From positions 4,464,001 through 4,528,000 of the forward strand of contig NZ_CP011807.3 in the NCBI RefSeq assembly GCF_001029105.3: DNA of 64,000 bases, given 5' to 3'. Each line of letters begins with the position of its first letter. Position 1 is the stretch's first letter. The translations under genes and the position numbers were made by a program. The DNA is from Pandoraea faecigallinarum (GTDB lineage: Bacteria; Pseudomonadota; Gammaproteobacteria; Burkholderiales; Burkholderiaceae). Below the pieces are notes generated by a model. That model saw nothing but the letters and a program-made list of their open reading frames with translations, had not been told where the DNA came from and searched no databases. This document shows positions 9,350-18,629 of this stretch, piece by piece.

Positions 9350-10378
9350 GTGCGTATCGGTCCTCACGAACTCCGCAATAACCTGTTCGTCGCCCCCATG
9401 GCGGGGGTGACGGATCGGCCGTTCCGCCAGTTGTGCAAACGACTGGGCGCGGGCTATGCCGTCTCGGAGATGGTGGCCTCCAACGCTCAATTGTGGAAGA
9501 GCGAGAAGACGATGCGCCGCGCGAACCACGCGGGCGAAGTCGCCCCGATCTCCGTGCAGATCGCGGGGGCCGACCCGGTCATGATGGCCGAGGCAGCCCG
9601 CTACAACGTCGAGCGCGGCGCCCAGATCATCGACATCAACATGGGTTGCCCGGCCAAGAAGGTTTGCAACGTGGCAGCCGGCTCCGCCCTGTTGCAAAAC
9701 GAGCCGCTGGTCGCGCGTATCGTTTCCGCTGTCGTGGGCGCCGTGGGCGACGTGGTGCCGGTCACGCTCAAGATTCGCACCGGCTGGGACCGCGAGCACA
9801 AGAACGCGCTCACCGTCGCGCGCATCGCCGAAGACTGCGGCATCAGCATGCTGACGGTGCATGGTCGCACGCGCGCCGATCTCTATCACGGTGACGCCGA
9901 GTACGAGACCATCGCGGCCGTGAAGGCGGCCGCGCGTATTCCGGTCGTGGCCAATGGCGACATCACGTCGGCGCAAAAGGCGAAACACGTGCTCGAAGTC
10001 ACCGGCGCGGACGCCATCATGATCGGCCGGGCGGCACAGGGACGTCCCTGGCTGTTCCGCGACATCGAACTTTTTCTCGCGACGGGCGAAATCGCGCTGC
10101 CGCCGCGCGTCGACGAAATCCAGCAGATCATGAACGAACACCTCGAGGACCATTACGAGTTCTACGGGGAGTACACCGGTGTACGTACCGCACGCAAGCA
10201 CATCGCGTGGTACTCGCGTGGCCTGCCGGGGGCAGCCACGTTTCGCCAGCGTATGAACACGCTCGACACCACGCAGGAACAGTTGGCCGCCGTCAACGAG
10301 TTTTTCGAACAGCAGAAGGTGCACTCGGACCGCCTCTGCTATGAACAAGAATCTCCGAGGGAGCTATTAGCCGCATGA
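9350..10378 (+). CDS. dusB: tRNA-dihydrouridine synthase DusB
   Basis: DusB reduces a specific uridine in the tRNA D-loop using FMN and NADPH. The 342-residue TIM-barrel protein shows the family hallmarks VAPMAGVTDRPFRQL, DINMGCPAKKVCNVAAGSAL with the catalytic Cys of the MGCP motif, and MIGRAAQGRPWLF for phosphate binding. It starts with GTG. Its stop overlaps the fis start as ATGA, the conserved dusB-fis operon in which fis is the distal gene. Confidence 0.96.
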   Translation: MRIGPHELRNNLFVAPMAGVTDRPFRQLCKRLGAGYAVSEMVASNAQLWKSEKTMRRANHAGEVAPISVQIAGADPVMMAEAARYNVERGAQIIDINMGCPAKKVCNVAAGSALLQNEPLVARIVSAVVGAVGDVVPVTLKIRTGWDREHKNALTVARIAEDCGISMLTVHGRTRADLYHGDAEYETIAAVKAAARIPVVANGDITSAQKAKHVLEVTGADAIMIGRAAQGRPWLFRDIELFLATGEIALPPRVDEIQQIMNEHLEDHYEFYGEYTGVRTARKHIAWYSRGLPGAATFRQRMNTLDTTQEQLAAVNEFFEQQKVHSDRLCYEQESPRELLAA

Positions 10379-10608
10379 GCAAAGCAAACATAGAACAATC
10401 TGTGCGCGACAGTCTGGACATGTATTTCCGCGATCTGGACGGCGCACGGCCACACGATGTCTACGACATGGTCGTCTCCGTCGTCGAAAAACCCCTGCTC
10501 GAGTTCGTGCTCGGCAAGGCCGACGGCAACCAGTCGCTCGCCGCGGAGTATCTGGGGATCAACCGCAACACGCTGCGCAAGAAGTTGCAGCAGCACGGTC
10601 TGCTGTAA
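10375..10608 (+). CDS. fis: DNA-binding protein Fis
   Basis: Fis is a small nucleoid-associated, DNA-bending homodimer that affects rRNA promoters and recombination. The 77-residue product has an N-terminal dimerisation half and a C-terminal helix-turn-helix reading NQSLAAEYLGINRNTLRKKL. The size is somewhat shorter than E. coli Fis (98), the missing part being the flexible N-terminal arm region; this is usual in Burkholderiaceae. The start overlaps the dusB stop by four bases, so expression is probably coupled. Confidence 0.95.
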   Translation: MSKANIEQSVRDSLDMYFRDLDGARPHDVYDMVVSVVEKPLLEFVLGKADGNQSLAAEYLGINRNTLRKKLQQHGLL

Positions 10609-10619
10609 CGGCAGCGCCA

Positions 10620-10638
10620 CCCGGGCTGTCGGCCCGGG
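10620..10638 (+). terminator. Candidate hairpin after dusB-fis
   Basis: A perfect 7-base GC stem (CCCGGGC / GCCCGGG) with a 5-base loop lies 11 bases after the fis stop. There is no good T-tract behind it, so it may attenuate or stabilise rather than terminate. Judged from the sequence only. Confidence 0.4.
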
Positions 10639-10669
10639 CAATCCCGTCGATCCGCGTTCACCCGCCCGT

Positions 10670-10695
10670 TTTTGCCGCTTTATTTTGCCGCTTTA
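10670..10695 (+). repeat. 13-base tandem direct repeat just upstream of purH
   Basis: The 13-mer TTTTGCCGCTTTA occurs twice back to back and ends 12 bases before the purH ATG. No Shine-Dalgarno sequence lies in the remaining gap (CTATCGTCCGTC). The repeat could be a recent slip duplication or a pair of regulator half-sites in the leader; nothing in the sequence distinguishes these. Confidence 0.85.
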
Positions 10696-10707
10696 CTATC
10701 GTCCGTC

Positions 10708-12273
10708 ATGATCAAGCAAGCTCTCATCTCCGTCTCCGACAAGACCGGCATCGTCGACTTCGCCAAGTCGCTCGCGGCCCAAGGTGTGTCGATTCTCTCC
10801 ACCGGCGGCACCGCCAAACTGCTGGCCGACGCCGGTCTGAAAGTGACCGAAGTGGCCGACTACACCGGTTTCCCGGAAATGCTCGACGGGCGCGTGAAGA
10901 CGTTGCACCCGAAGGTCCACGGCGGCATTCTGGCGCGTCGCGATCTGCCCGAGCACATGGCGGCTCTCGACCAGCACGGCATTCCGACGATCGACCTGCT
11001 CGTCGTGAACCTGTATCCGTTCGTGCAGACGGTTGCGAAGGACGACTGCTCGCTCGACGACGCCATCGAGAACATCGACATCGGCGGCCCGACCATGCTG
11101 CGCTCGGCGGCCAAGAACCATCGTGACGTCACGGTCATCGTCGATCCGGCCGACTACGCCGTGGTGCTCGATGAAATGAAGGCGAACGGCAACACCGTCG
11201 GCTACGCCACGAACTTCCGTCTGGCGACCAAGGTCTTCGCCCACACGGCCCAGTACGACGGCGCGATCACGAACTATCTGACGAGTCTGGGCGAGTCGCT
11301 GCGTCACAGCGAGCGCTCGGCCTACCCGGCAACGCTGAACCTCGCCTACACCAAGGTGCAGGACATGCGTTACGGCGAGAACCCGCACCAGAGCGCCGCG
11401 TTCTACCGCGACATCTCGACGCCGGACGGCTCGCTGGCGAACTATCGTCAGTTGCAGGGCAAGGAACTGTCGTACAACAACATTGCCGACGCCGACGCCG
11501 CGTGGGAGTGCGTGAAGACGTTCGAAGCCCCCGCCTGCGTCATCATCAAGCACGCGAACCCGTGCGGCGTGGCCGTGGCCGCATCGCCGGCCGACGCCTA
11601 CGCCAAGGCCTTCCAGACCGATCCGACGTCGGCCTTCGGCGGCATCATCGCGTTCAATCGCGAAGTCGACGAAGCCGCGGCGCAAGCCGTCGCCAAGCAG
11701 TTCGTGGAAGTGCTGCTCGCCCCGTCGTTCACCGACGCGGCCAGGCAGGTCTTCGCCGCCAAGCAGAATGTGCGTCTGCTGGAAGTACCGGTGGGCAACG
11801 GCGTGAACCAGTACGACTTCAAGCGCGTCGGCGGTGGTCTGCTCGTGCAGTCGCCGGACGCGAAAAACGTTGCGCCGCATGAACTGCGCGTGGTCACGAA
11901 GCGTCACCCCACGCCGAAGGAAATGGAAGATCTGCTGTTCGCATGGCGCGTGGCGAAGTACGTCAAGTCGAACGCCATCGTGTTCTGTGCCGGCGGCATG
12001 ACGCTGGGCGTGGGCGCCGGTCAGATGAGCCGCGTGGATTCGGCCCGCATCGCGAGCATCAAGGCGCAGAACGCCGGCTTGTCGCTCAACGGTTCGGCCG
12101 TGGCGTCAGACGCCTTCTTCCCGTTCCGTGACGGCCTCGACGTGGTCGTGGACGCCGGTGCCACGTGCGTGATTCACCCGGGCGGTTCGATGCGCGACGA
12201 CGAAGTCATCGCGGCAGCGGACGAGCGCAATGTCGCCATGCTGATGACCGGCACGCGTCACTTCCGTCACTAA
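10708..12273 (+). CDS. purH: Bifunctional AICAR transformylase / IMP cyclohydrolase
   Basis: PurH performs the last two steps of purine synthesis, formylating AICAR with 10-formyl-THF and closing the ring to IMP. The 521-residue protein begins [20 protein letters not shown], the start of the cyclohydrolase domain (to about residue 200), with [15 protein letters not shown]. The transformylase domain follows, with the [13 protein letters not shown] and [11 protein letters not shown] motifs containing the catalytic Lys-His. It ends with the typical GTRHFRH. The ATG was chosen by homology; an upstream in-frame ATG at 10672 would add an uncharacteristic hydrophobic extension. In many Burkholderia the next gene is ruvC, but here a convergent porin follows. 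Confidence 0.97.
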   Translation: MIKQALISVSDKTGIVDFAKSLAAQGVSILSTGGTAKLLADAGLKVTEVADYTGFPEMLDGRVKTLHPKVHGGILARRDLPEHMAALDQHGIPTIDLLVVNLYPFVQTVAKDDCSLDDAIENIDIGGPTMLRSAAKNHRDVTVIVDPADYAVVLDEMKANGNTVGYATNFRLATKVFAHTAQYDGAITNYLTSLGESLRHSERSAYPATLNLAYTKVQDMRYGENPHQSAAFYRDISTPDGSLANYRQLQGKELSYNNIADADAAWECVKTFEAPACVIIKHANPCGVAVAASPADAYAKAFQTDPTSAFGGIIAFNREVDEAAAQAVAKQFVEVLLAPSFTDAARQVFAAKQNVRLLEVPVGNGVNQYDFKRVGGGLLVQSPDAKNVAPHELRVVTKRHPTPKEMEDLLFAWRVAKYVKSNAIVFCAGGMTLGVGAGQMSRVDSARIASIKAQNAGLSLNGSAVASDAFFPFRDGLDVVVDAGATCVIHPGGSMRDDEVIAAADERNVAMLMTGTRHFRH

Positions 12274-12312
12274 GCCCCGCAGGTATTCAGCACGCGGGTC
12301 CCGCATCGGGCT

Positions 12313-12344
12313 CGCGCCCGGCATCGCAACTGGCGCCGGGCGCG
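12313..12344. terminator. GC-rich inverted repeat between convergent purH and porin genes
   Basis: A perfect 10-base stem (CGCGCCCGGC / GCCGGGCGCG) separated by 12 bases lies between the two convergent genes, 39 bases after the purH stop. No T-run follows on either strand, so terminator function is only a suggestion from position. Confidence 0.4.
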
Positions 12345-12436
12345 TCCGACACTTCCTGCGGCGCCATTCCCCCCGGGCCGGCGCCGCATGGCGAGGCGGT
12401 GACGGCTCCGCCTCTGAAGCCTCGTCGGCAAACGAT

Positions 12437-13501
12437 TCAGAAGTAGTGCGCCAGCCCCACCGCGACGCCAAGCTGATTGCTGCCCGGCACGACGCTCATG
12501 CCGTAGCCGGTCACGCCCAGATTCGAGCCGTTCTGGTTGCGCGAGAAGCCGACTTCCGCAAACAGCTGCGTGCGCTTGGACAGCAGATATGCCGCGTTCG
12601 CGGCGAGCAGGTACGGATGCTGATTCGCCGAGGTGATGTTGTTGTAGTAAATCGCGCCCGACAGAATCACTTCCGTCACCGGCCGGTATTGCACCCCCGC
12701 GAAGTACAGCTCATTGCGCCCGGCGACACCGGGCACGTTGCTCAGATACCACTGGTAGCCAACGTACGGTTTCCAGTTGCCGATGGCGTAGCTCGCGCCC
12801 GCGGCCACACGCTGTGTTGTCGTCCCCTGCGTGGCAACTGACGTGCCCTGCTGCTGATCGTACGTCAGCGAGACGTTGACCGGCCCGTTGGCGTAGCCCA
12901 CCGACACGCCGTATTCCTTGCCCACGCGCCATTCGCCCGGCACCTGCGCGCCGTTGGCGATGCTCGCATCGTAGCCCGTCGAGAACAGACCCGCGATCTT
13001 CACGCCGTTGAAGTTGCCCGAATACTTGATCGCGTTGTCGGCCTTGCCGACGAACTGCGCATCGAGCGCCGGCAGCGAGTAGCTGTAGTAGCTGAGCGGA
13101 TCGAGTTCGAGGAAAGCGTCGTAGATCAGATTCTTCTGACGACCGAGGGTCAGCGCACCCCACTCGTTCTGCAAGCCGACGTAGGCCTGACGACCGAACA
13201 TCCGCCCCCCTTGCTGCAACAGTCCGGTGTTGAGGTTGAACCCCGCTTCGAGTTGCATGATGGCCTTGAGACCGCCACCGAGGTCTTCCGAGCCCTTGAA
13301 GCCGAAGCGATTCGGCGCCTGCGAACCATTGCTCGCGCGCAGTACCGACGCCTTGCTGCCGTTCGCGTTCACGCTCGCGTTGCTGAGGTACTCCAGGCTG
13401 TTATCCAGAATCCCGTAGATCTGCAACCCGTCGGCCCTGGCGCCGCCCGCGGCCAGCGACAACGCCATCGCCATCCAAACCTTGCGCTTCCTGAGTTTCA
13501 T
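12437..13501 (-). CDS. Gram-negative general porin (OmpC-like, Burkholderiales type)
   Basis: This is an outer-membrane trimeric porin for passive diffusion of small solutes. The 354-residue product has a signal peptide ending GGARADGLQIYGILD, the porin-type mature N-terminus GLQIYGILDNSLEY, and the motif RFGFKGSEDLGGGLKAIMQLE. It has many amphipathic strands and a C-terminal Phe (GLAHYF), the BAM recognition signal. AAGGGA precedes the ATG at a suitable distance. This family has many paralogues per genome, so the substrate cannot be assigned. The gene is convergent with purH and may have its own promoter in the 116 bases before xdhC ends. Confidence 0.93.
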   Translation of the reverse strand: MKLRKRKVWMAMALSLAAGGARADGLQIYGILDNSLEYLSNASVNANGSKASVLRASNGSQAPNRFGFKGSEDLGGGLKAIMQLEAGFNLNTGLLQQGGRMFGRQAYVGLQNEWGALTLGRQKNLIYDAFLELDPLSYYSYSLPALDAQFVGKADNAIKYSGNFNGVKIAGLFSTGYDASIANGAQVPGEWRVGKEYGVSVGYANGPVNVSLTYDQQQGTSVATQGTTTQRVAAGASYAIGNWKPYVGYQWYLSNVPGVAGRNELYFAGVQYRPVTEVILSGAIYYNNITSANQHPYLLAANAAYLLSKRTQLFAEVGFSRNQNGSNLGVTGYGMSVVPGSNQLGVAVGLAHYF

Positions 13502-13616
13502 GACATTCCCTTATTTATATTGGATTACGAATTACCTTACCGTCATGCACTGCGAGACGACCGCGCCTTGCGTCTCATAGGGACGCTTCGGCACGAACTG
13601 GGGGGAAGTGACGCTT

Positions 13617-14636
13617 TCAGGCCGCGCATATCCGTTGTGGCGGATCTACGTGGCGCGTGGCGCGATTCGACGATAGCGCCGGGACGTCGATACCGTTTCT
13701 CAGCGCCGTTATCTCGGCGAGGATGGCCAGCGCGATCTCCGGTGGCGTGCGAGCGCCAAGCGGCAAGCCCACGGGACCGCGCAGCCGCGCGATCTGCGCA
13801 GCGCTCAGATCGAACATCGCCAGCCGTTCGCGTCGCGACGCCTGATTGCGGTGCGAGCCGATGGCGCCCACATAGAAGGCATCGGACTTGAGTGCTTCGA
13901 GCAACGCCATGTCGTCGAGCTTGGGATCGTGCGTCAGCGCCACGATGGCCGTGTTGCCGTCGGGCCGCAGCCGCACGATGAGATCGTCGGGCATCTCCGC
14001 CGTGCGTGTGACGTGCGGCGTCCGGGTTGCCTCGGGCGTCACGTCATGGATGCCGCGCGGATCGCAGATGACGATCTGATACCCCAGCGGCACCGCCATG
14101 TTCACGAGGTGGCCGGTGAGCTGGCCATCGCCGATCACGACGATTCGCCAGCGCGGCCCGAACGGCACGCGCAGACGCGCCGGCGTGTAGGCGAATGCCA
14201 TGGGTCGCGCCGCACTGCGCACGCACGCCTGTCCCGTGAGCAGATCGAGTTCGCGCACGCCAAGGCGTCCGGCAGCGATGGCCTCGCGCATGGCGTCGAG
14301 TTCACTGCGCGGCGTCACCTGCTCGATGACGAGTTCGAGCGTTCCCCCGCAGGGCAGGCCGAAGCGATGCGCCTCGTCGGCACTCAGGCCGTACGTCTGC
14401 ACATGCGGTCGCAGGCCGGGACAAAAACCGCCGGCCACCTTCGCGAGCAAATCGTCCTCGATGCATCCGCCGGACACCGACCCGGCCACCCGGCCACGCG
14501 TGGTCAGCGCCATGAGCGCACCGACCGGGCGCGGCGCCGAGCCCCACGTGCGGGCGACGGTCGCGAGCAACACGTCGTCGCCCTGAGCCTGCCAGCGCGC
14601 AACAGCGTCGAGCACCTCGGCGTCGAGCCCGTCCAT
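13617..14636 (-). CDS. xdhC: XdhC/CoxI-family molybdenum-enzyme maturation factor
   Basis: XdhC proteins bind and sulfurate the molybdenum cofactor and deliver it to xanthine-oxidase-family enzymes. The 339-residue product has the N-terminal XdhC/CoxI domain (LLATVARTWGSAPRPVGALM, SVSGGCIEDDL) and a C-terminal Rossmann-like XdhC domain (WRIVVIGDGQLTGHLVNMAV, VGAIGSHRN). Its start codon shares one base with the stop of the large molybdenum subunit (TAATG), so it is the third gene of the same transcript and very likely matures that enzyme. Confidence 0.92.
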   Translation of the reverse strand: MDGLDAEVLDAVARWQAQGDDVLLATVARTWGSAPRPVGALMALTTRGRVAGSVSGGCIEDDLLAKVAGGFCPGLRPHVQTYGLSADEAHRFGLPCGGTLELVIEQVTPRSELDAMREAIAAGRLGVRELDLLTGQACVRSAARPMAFAYTPARLRVPFGPRWRIVVIGDGQLTGHLVNMAVPLGYQIVICDPRGIHDVTPEATRTPHVTRTAEMPDDLIVRLRPDGNTAIVALTHDPKLDDMALLEALKSDAFYVGAIGSHRNQASRRERLAMFDLSAAQIARLRGPVGLPLGARTPPEIALAILAEITALRNGIDVPALSSNRATRHVDPPQRICAA

Positions 14637-16972
14637 TACACGCGCCCCTTTTCCAGCCGTTGCGCGGCGGCCAACGCACGTGCTTCGGCCACCGTCTGCG
14701 GCAGCGGCATCGAGCGCGGGCGCACGCCCGTTGCCCGGCGGATCGCCTGCGCCACGGCCGGCGCCATCGGCGGCAACGACACCTCGCCGCAGCCCTGCGG
14801 CGGCCGGTCGCTCGGCAAGATGACCGTCTCGATCCGGGGCATTTCGGCAAGATACAGCAGCGGGTAATCACCGAAGTTGCTTTGCTCGACGCTACCGTTC
14901 GCGAACGTGATCTGACTCTTGAACGTGTTCGTCAATGCGAAGCCGATGCCGCCTTCGATGTTCGCCCGGATGAGGTTCGGGTTGATCGAGCGGCCGCAGT
15001 CGACGCCGCACACCACGCGCTCGATCCTGAAGCGCTCACGCTCGACACGCAGTTCCACGGCGACGGCAACGTACGTCGAGAACGCGGCCCCGCGCCCGGT
15101 GTAGGTGCAGTAGCCAAAGCCGCGATGAACGCCCGGCTTCGCCTTCGCCTGCCAGCCCGCCGCGCCCACCGTCGTCTCGATCACGCGTGTGGCAAGCGGG
15201 TCGTGCCGGAGCAGGCGCTTGCGATACTCGATGGGGTCGATGCCCGCCGCATCCGCCATCTCGTCGATGAAGCTCTCCAGGAAGAACACGCTGGAGGTCG
15301 AACCGACCGAGCGCATGAAGCTCACCGGAATGTTGGGCTGCGGTACGTCGATACCTTCGACGAGCAGGTTCGGCACGGCGTAGGCAAGGTCGTAGAGGCC
15401 GTCGAGCATGGTCTCGTCGTAGCCCGCCTTCTCGTAATGATCCTTCTTGATGACGTTGTACATCGACTGCCCGGCCACGCGCAGGTGCATCGCCGTGGGC
15501 AAACCGTCGTTGCCGAGCACCGCCTGGAAGCGGCCGGAGGCGCACGGGCGATAAAAGCCGTGGCGAATGTCGTCTTCGCGCGAACGGATCACCTTGACGG
15601 GGCGCCCTACCGCAGCCGATGCCACCGCCGCGTGAATGACGAAATCGGGCACGTACTTGCGTCCGAAGCTCCCGCCGAGGAACGTGGTGTGGACGATGAC
15701 CTTTTCCGGCGGCAATTTGAAGATGCCTCCGAGTGCCCAACGCACTTTGTCCTGCCCCTGGATTGGCCCCCAGACTTCGATTTCGCCTTTGTCTTTTCGC
15801 ACGTGCGCGGTGGCGTTGACCGGCTCCATCGTCGCGTGGACGATGTACGGCGAGTGATACTTGCCCGTCACGACCTCGCCGCCGGCGGCGATCAGCCCCT
15901 TTGCGTCGCCGATGTTCGTGGCGACCCCGCCCTTCGCGCTTGTCAGGGCTTCGCGGCGCTGCGCGAGAATCGTCGTGCTGTCGGCGGCCGGCCCGGCTTT
16001 CCATTCGACGTCCAGCGCATCGCAGGCTTTCTTCGCGCGCCAGTAATCGTCTGCCACGACGATGACGGCATCTTTCGCAAGCACCACGTCGTGCACGCCG
16101 TTGCGCGCTTTGATCGCGTCGCGATTGCGCACGGACAGCGGCGTGCCGCCCGACGTCGGCGCCATGCGGATCGCGCCGATCAGCATGTCCGGCACCTTCA
16201 CGTCGATACCGAACACCGCCGAGCCGTCGACCTTCGACGGCGTGTCCAGACGCGCCACCGACTTGCCGATCAACCCGTGCGCGGCGTCGTTCTTCAGGCG
16301 GGGATGCGCATTGAGCGGGAGCTTCGCCGCCTCCGCCACCAACTCGCCGTAGCCCAGCGAGCGGCCCGATTGCGGATGCATCACACGGCCGTCGCGCGTC
16401 ACGCAGTTGGTCGTGCGAACGCCGAACCGGCGAGCGGCCACGGCAACGAGCGCTTCGCGCGCCTGCGCCCCGGCGATGCGCAGACGCTCGTAGAAGAGCG
16501 TTGCCGACATCGATGCGCCGACGAACTGCTGCAAGGCTTCGTTGGCGGCGGCGGTCCGGTAGGCGTCGCGCGCCGTCACGAACTCCACGCGCACGCGTCG
16601 CCAGTCGGCGTCCAGTTCGTCGGCCAGCACCTGGGGCAAGCCCGTGTACACGCCCTGTCCAACTTCGCACTGCGACAGGCCGAGCACCGTGGTGCCGTCG
16701 GCGTCGATGCGAATCCAGTCATTGATTTCGACGAGATTGTCACCGGCGGCATGCGCGTGCGGACTGGCGAGCCACGAGGCCGAAAGCGGGATCATCAGGC
16801 TGCCTGCGGCCAGCGACATCCCCTTGATCCATCGGCGGCGCGACGGTGAGGCAGGCACGGCACGCGACACGTGCGTGGCGTGAGCCTCGGGGCGGGCGGC
16901 GGCCGGGGCGGCCGGAGCGTCCGGAGCGTCCGGCATGGGCGCCGTCGTCACTTCAGCGTTTTGCTGCGTCAT
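14636..16972 (-). CDS. Molybdopterin-binding subunit of a periplasmic xanthine-oxidase-family dehydrogenase (IorB type)
   Basis: This is the large catalytic subunit of a molybdenum hydroxylase that oxidises an aldehyde or N-heterocycle. The 778-residue protein carries a twin-arginine export motif SRRRWIK at residues 44-50 before a hydrophobic stretch ending HAHAAGDN, so the mature enzyme is periplasmic. It has the IorB-like tandem arrangement (IGKSVARLDTPSKVDGSAVF, GSFGRKYVPDF) and the catalytic Glu in GCGEVSLPPMAPAVAQAI. The N-terminus before the Tat motif is unusually long and Ala/Pro-rich (about 44 residues). It overlaps the Fe-S subunit gene by 20 bases. The substrate is unknown; isoquinoline oxidoreductase and membrane-bound aldehyde dehydrogenase are the characterised relatives. 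Confidence 0.9.
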   Translation of the reverse strand: MTQQNAEVTTAPMPDAPDAPAAPAAARPEAHATHVSRAVPASPSRRRWIKGMSLAAGSLMIPLSASWLASPHAHAAGDNLVEINDWIRIDADGTTVLGLSQCEVGQGVYTGLPQVLADELDADWRRVRVEFVTARDAYRTAAANEALQQFVGASMSATLFYERLRIAGAQAREALVAVAARRFGVRTTNCVTRDGRVMHPQSGRSLGYGELVAEAAKLPLNAHPRLKNDAAHGLIGKSVARLDTPSKVDGSAVFGIDVKVPDMLIGAIRMAPTSGGTPLSVRNRDAIKARNGVHDVVLAKDAVIVVADDYWRAKKACDALDVEWKAGPAADSTTILAQRREALTSAKGGVATNIGDAKGLIAAGGEVVTGKYHSPYIVHATMEPVNATAHVRKDKGEIEVWGPIQGQDKVRWALGGIFKLPPEKVIVHTTFLGGSFGRKYVPDFVIHAAVASAAVGRPVKVIRSREDDIRHGFYRPCASGRFQAVLGNDGLPTAMHLRVAGQSMYNVIKKDHYEKAGYDETMLDGLYDLAYAVPNLLVEGIDVPQPNIPVSFMRSVGSTSSVFFLESFIDEMADAAGIDPIEYRKRLLRHDPLATRVIETTVGAAGWQAKAKPGVHRGFGYCTYTGRGAAFSTYVAVAVELRVERERFRIERVVCGVDCGRSINPNLIRANIEGGIGFALTNTFKSQITFANGSVEQSNFGDYPLLYLAEMPRIETVILPSDRPPQGCGEVSLPPMAPAVAQAIRRATGVRPRSMPLPQTVAEARALAAAQRLEKGRV

Positions 16973-17396
16973 GGATCGCCTCGCGGATACGGTGATAAGT
17001 GGCGCAACGGCAGAGATTCGTCATCGCCTCGTCGATCTGCGCATCGGTGGGGTGCGGATACTTGTCGAGCAGCGCGGCGGCGGCCATCACCATGCCGGAC
17101 TGGCAGTACCCGCACTGGGGCACGTCCTTGGCGATCCACGCCTGCTGAATCGGATGCGAGCGCGCGGGCGAGAGCGCCTCGATGGTCGTGATGCGTTTTC
17201 CAGCGACGGCGGAGACCGGCATCACGCACGTGCGCGTGGCCACACCGTCGATATGCACCGTGCAGGCGCCGCATGCGCCGATGCCGCAACCGTATTTGGT
17301 GCCGGTCAGTCCCGCAGCGTCGCGAATGACCCAGAGCAAAGGCGTGTCGTCATCGCCGTCGAAGACGAAAGGCCGCCCGTTGAGTTGGAATTCCAT
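16953..17396 (-). CDS. (2Fe-2S)-binding subunit of the molybdenum hydroxylase (IorA type)
   Basis: This small electron-transfer subunit holds two [2Fe-2S] clusters. The 147-residue protein has the plant-ferredoxin-type cluster motif YGCGIGACGACTVH in the N-terminal half, and the second cluster ligands QCGYCQSGM and LCRCATYHR in the C-terminal half. It has no signal peptide, so it should be exported folded together with the Tat-tagged large subunit. The ATG beginning MEFQLNGRPF is chosen because GGGAGAG lies just upstream; the frame is open further upstream without similarity. It is the first gene of the three-gene unit. Confidence 0.94.
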   Translation of the reverse strand: MEFQLNGRPFVFDGDDDTPLLWVIRDAAGLTGTKYGCGIGACGACTVHIDGVATRTCVMPVSAVAGKRITTIEALSPARSHPIQQAWIAKDVPQCGYCQSGMVMAAAALLDKYPHPTDAQIDEAMTNLCRCATYHRIREAIHDAAKR

Positions 17397-17653
17397 TGAC
17401 TCTCCCGTTGTGTCTGCCCGCTGCCGCGATGCGCCCCGGGAGGCACCGGCAGACGGCGAGTGAATTCTCACAACGAGGAAATTGCCGGACAACGGCCGGG
17501 CGGCCCGAAAGGGTTGCCGTTCGTCCAGAGACGGGAAAACCCTCAGAGGCTTGTGGTGCGGGGCATTCGAGACAGGGAGATGATGCAGGCACGCGCAGGC
17601 GCGGCCACCGGAATTCGGGCGGCGCGGTCTTGGCGGTGGTTATCGGTTGCCGC

Positions 17654-18598
17654 TTAGTTCGCGAGTTCGCAGCTTTTCAGATATTCGCGCGGCGGCAGGC
17701 CGTAGCAACGTCGAAACGCGCGGGTGAAGGCTTTCTCGGAGGCGTAGCCCACGGCATCGGCGACATCGCCGATGCGCGCCCCCGCCCCGGCCAGCCGCTC
17801 GGCGGCAAGGTACATGCGATGCGCGGTGAGATACGTCATCGGCGACTCGCCGACGAGGTCGCGAAAACGCAGGCAGAACTTGGAGCGCGACATCCCCGCA
17901 ATGGCGGCGAGTTGTTCCACGGACCACGGGCGTTGCGGCGTTTCGTGCATGGAGGCGATGGCGCGTCCGAGTTGCGGATCGGTCATGCCGCGCAGCCAGT
18001 GCGTGCTCGTCGCGCCGTTCTTGCCCAGATGTGCGCGCAGAATCTGTACGAAGAGCACGTCGGCCAGACGCGCCACGGCTACGCGCCATCCCGCGCCCCG
18101 CTGCATCGATTCCTCGATGAAGCCCGCGATGGTCGTTGTAAGCAGCGCAGGCACGGCAGGATCGCCCGCACGAATGTGAATCAGCGGCGGCAGCGATGCC
18201 AGCAACGGATTGCGCACCCGGTCGCGAAACATAACGACACCGGTGTAAAGATCGCTCACCGGACCGTCGCCACCGGCACGAAACGCGAGCGGTGTGTCGA
18301 GCCGCGGCTCGATCCCCTGCGCGGACATCAGGGCCTCGAAGACGATGGGCGGCTCGTCGAGCGACGAACACATCACATGCTCATGTCCGTGCGGCAACAA
18401 CACGCAATCGCCCGGTTCGACGAGCACCGGCGCCATTCCCGCCACGACGAGATAGAACGGCTCGCCCATCGCCGTGCGAAACGGCGCACCGTCGAGCGCC
18501 GGTTTGCGCAGCGACCACGGGGCGCCGAAGGTGAATCGTCCGGTGACGACAGCATCCGCGCGCAAGTCGCCAAGCACGTCGCTCAGCGGATCCATCAC
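17654..18598 (-). CDS. AraC-family transcriptional regulator with cupin-type sensor domain
   Basis: The 314-residue protein has an N-terminal AraC-type cupin ligand domain (YLVVAGMAPVLVEPGDCVLLPHGHEHVM appears in segments at about residues 50-78) and a C-terminal double helix-turn-helix (VEQLAAIAGMSRSKFCLRFR and IGDVADAVGYASEKAFTRAF). It ends with the RRCYGLPPREY signature. It lies upstream of the molybdenum hydroxylase genes on the same strand with a 257-base gap, so it could control them or itself. The double ATG start (MMDPLS) leaves a one-codon uncertainty. Confidence 0.9.
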   Translation of the reverse strand: MMDPLSDVLGDLRADAVVTGRFTFGAPWSLRKPALDGAPFRTAMGEPFYLVVAGMAPVLVEPGDCVLLPHGHEHVMCSSLDEPPIVFEALMSAQGIEPRLDTPLAFRAGGDGPVSDLYTGVVMFRDRVRNPLLASLPPLIHIRAGDPAVPALLTTTIAGFIEESMQRGAGWRVAVARLADVLFVQILRAHLGKNGATSTHWLRGMTDPQLGRAIASMHETPQRPWSVEQLAAIAGMSRSKFCLRFRDLVGESPMTYLTAHRMYLAAERLAGAGARIGDVADAVGYASEKAFTRAFRRCYGLPPREYLKSCELAN

Positions 18599-18629
18599 GC
18601 CCCGCTTCGCGCAATACGGCCAGCAGATT

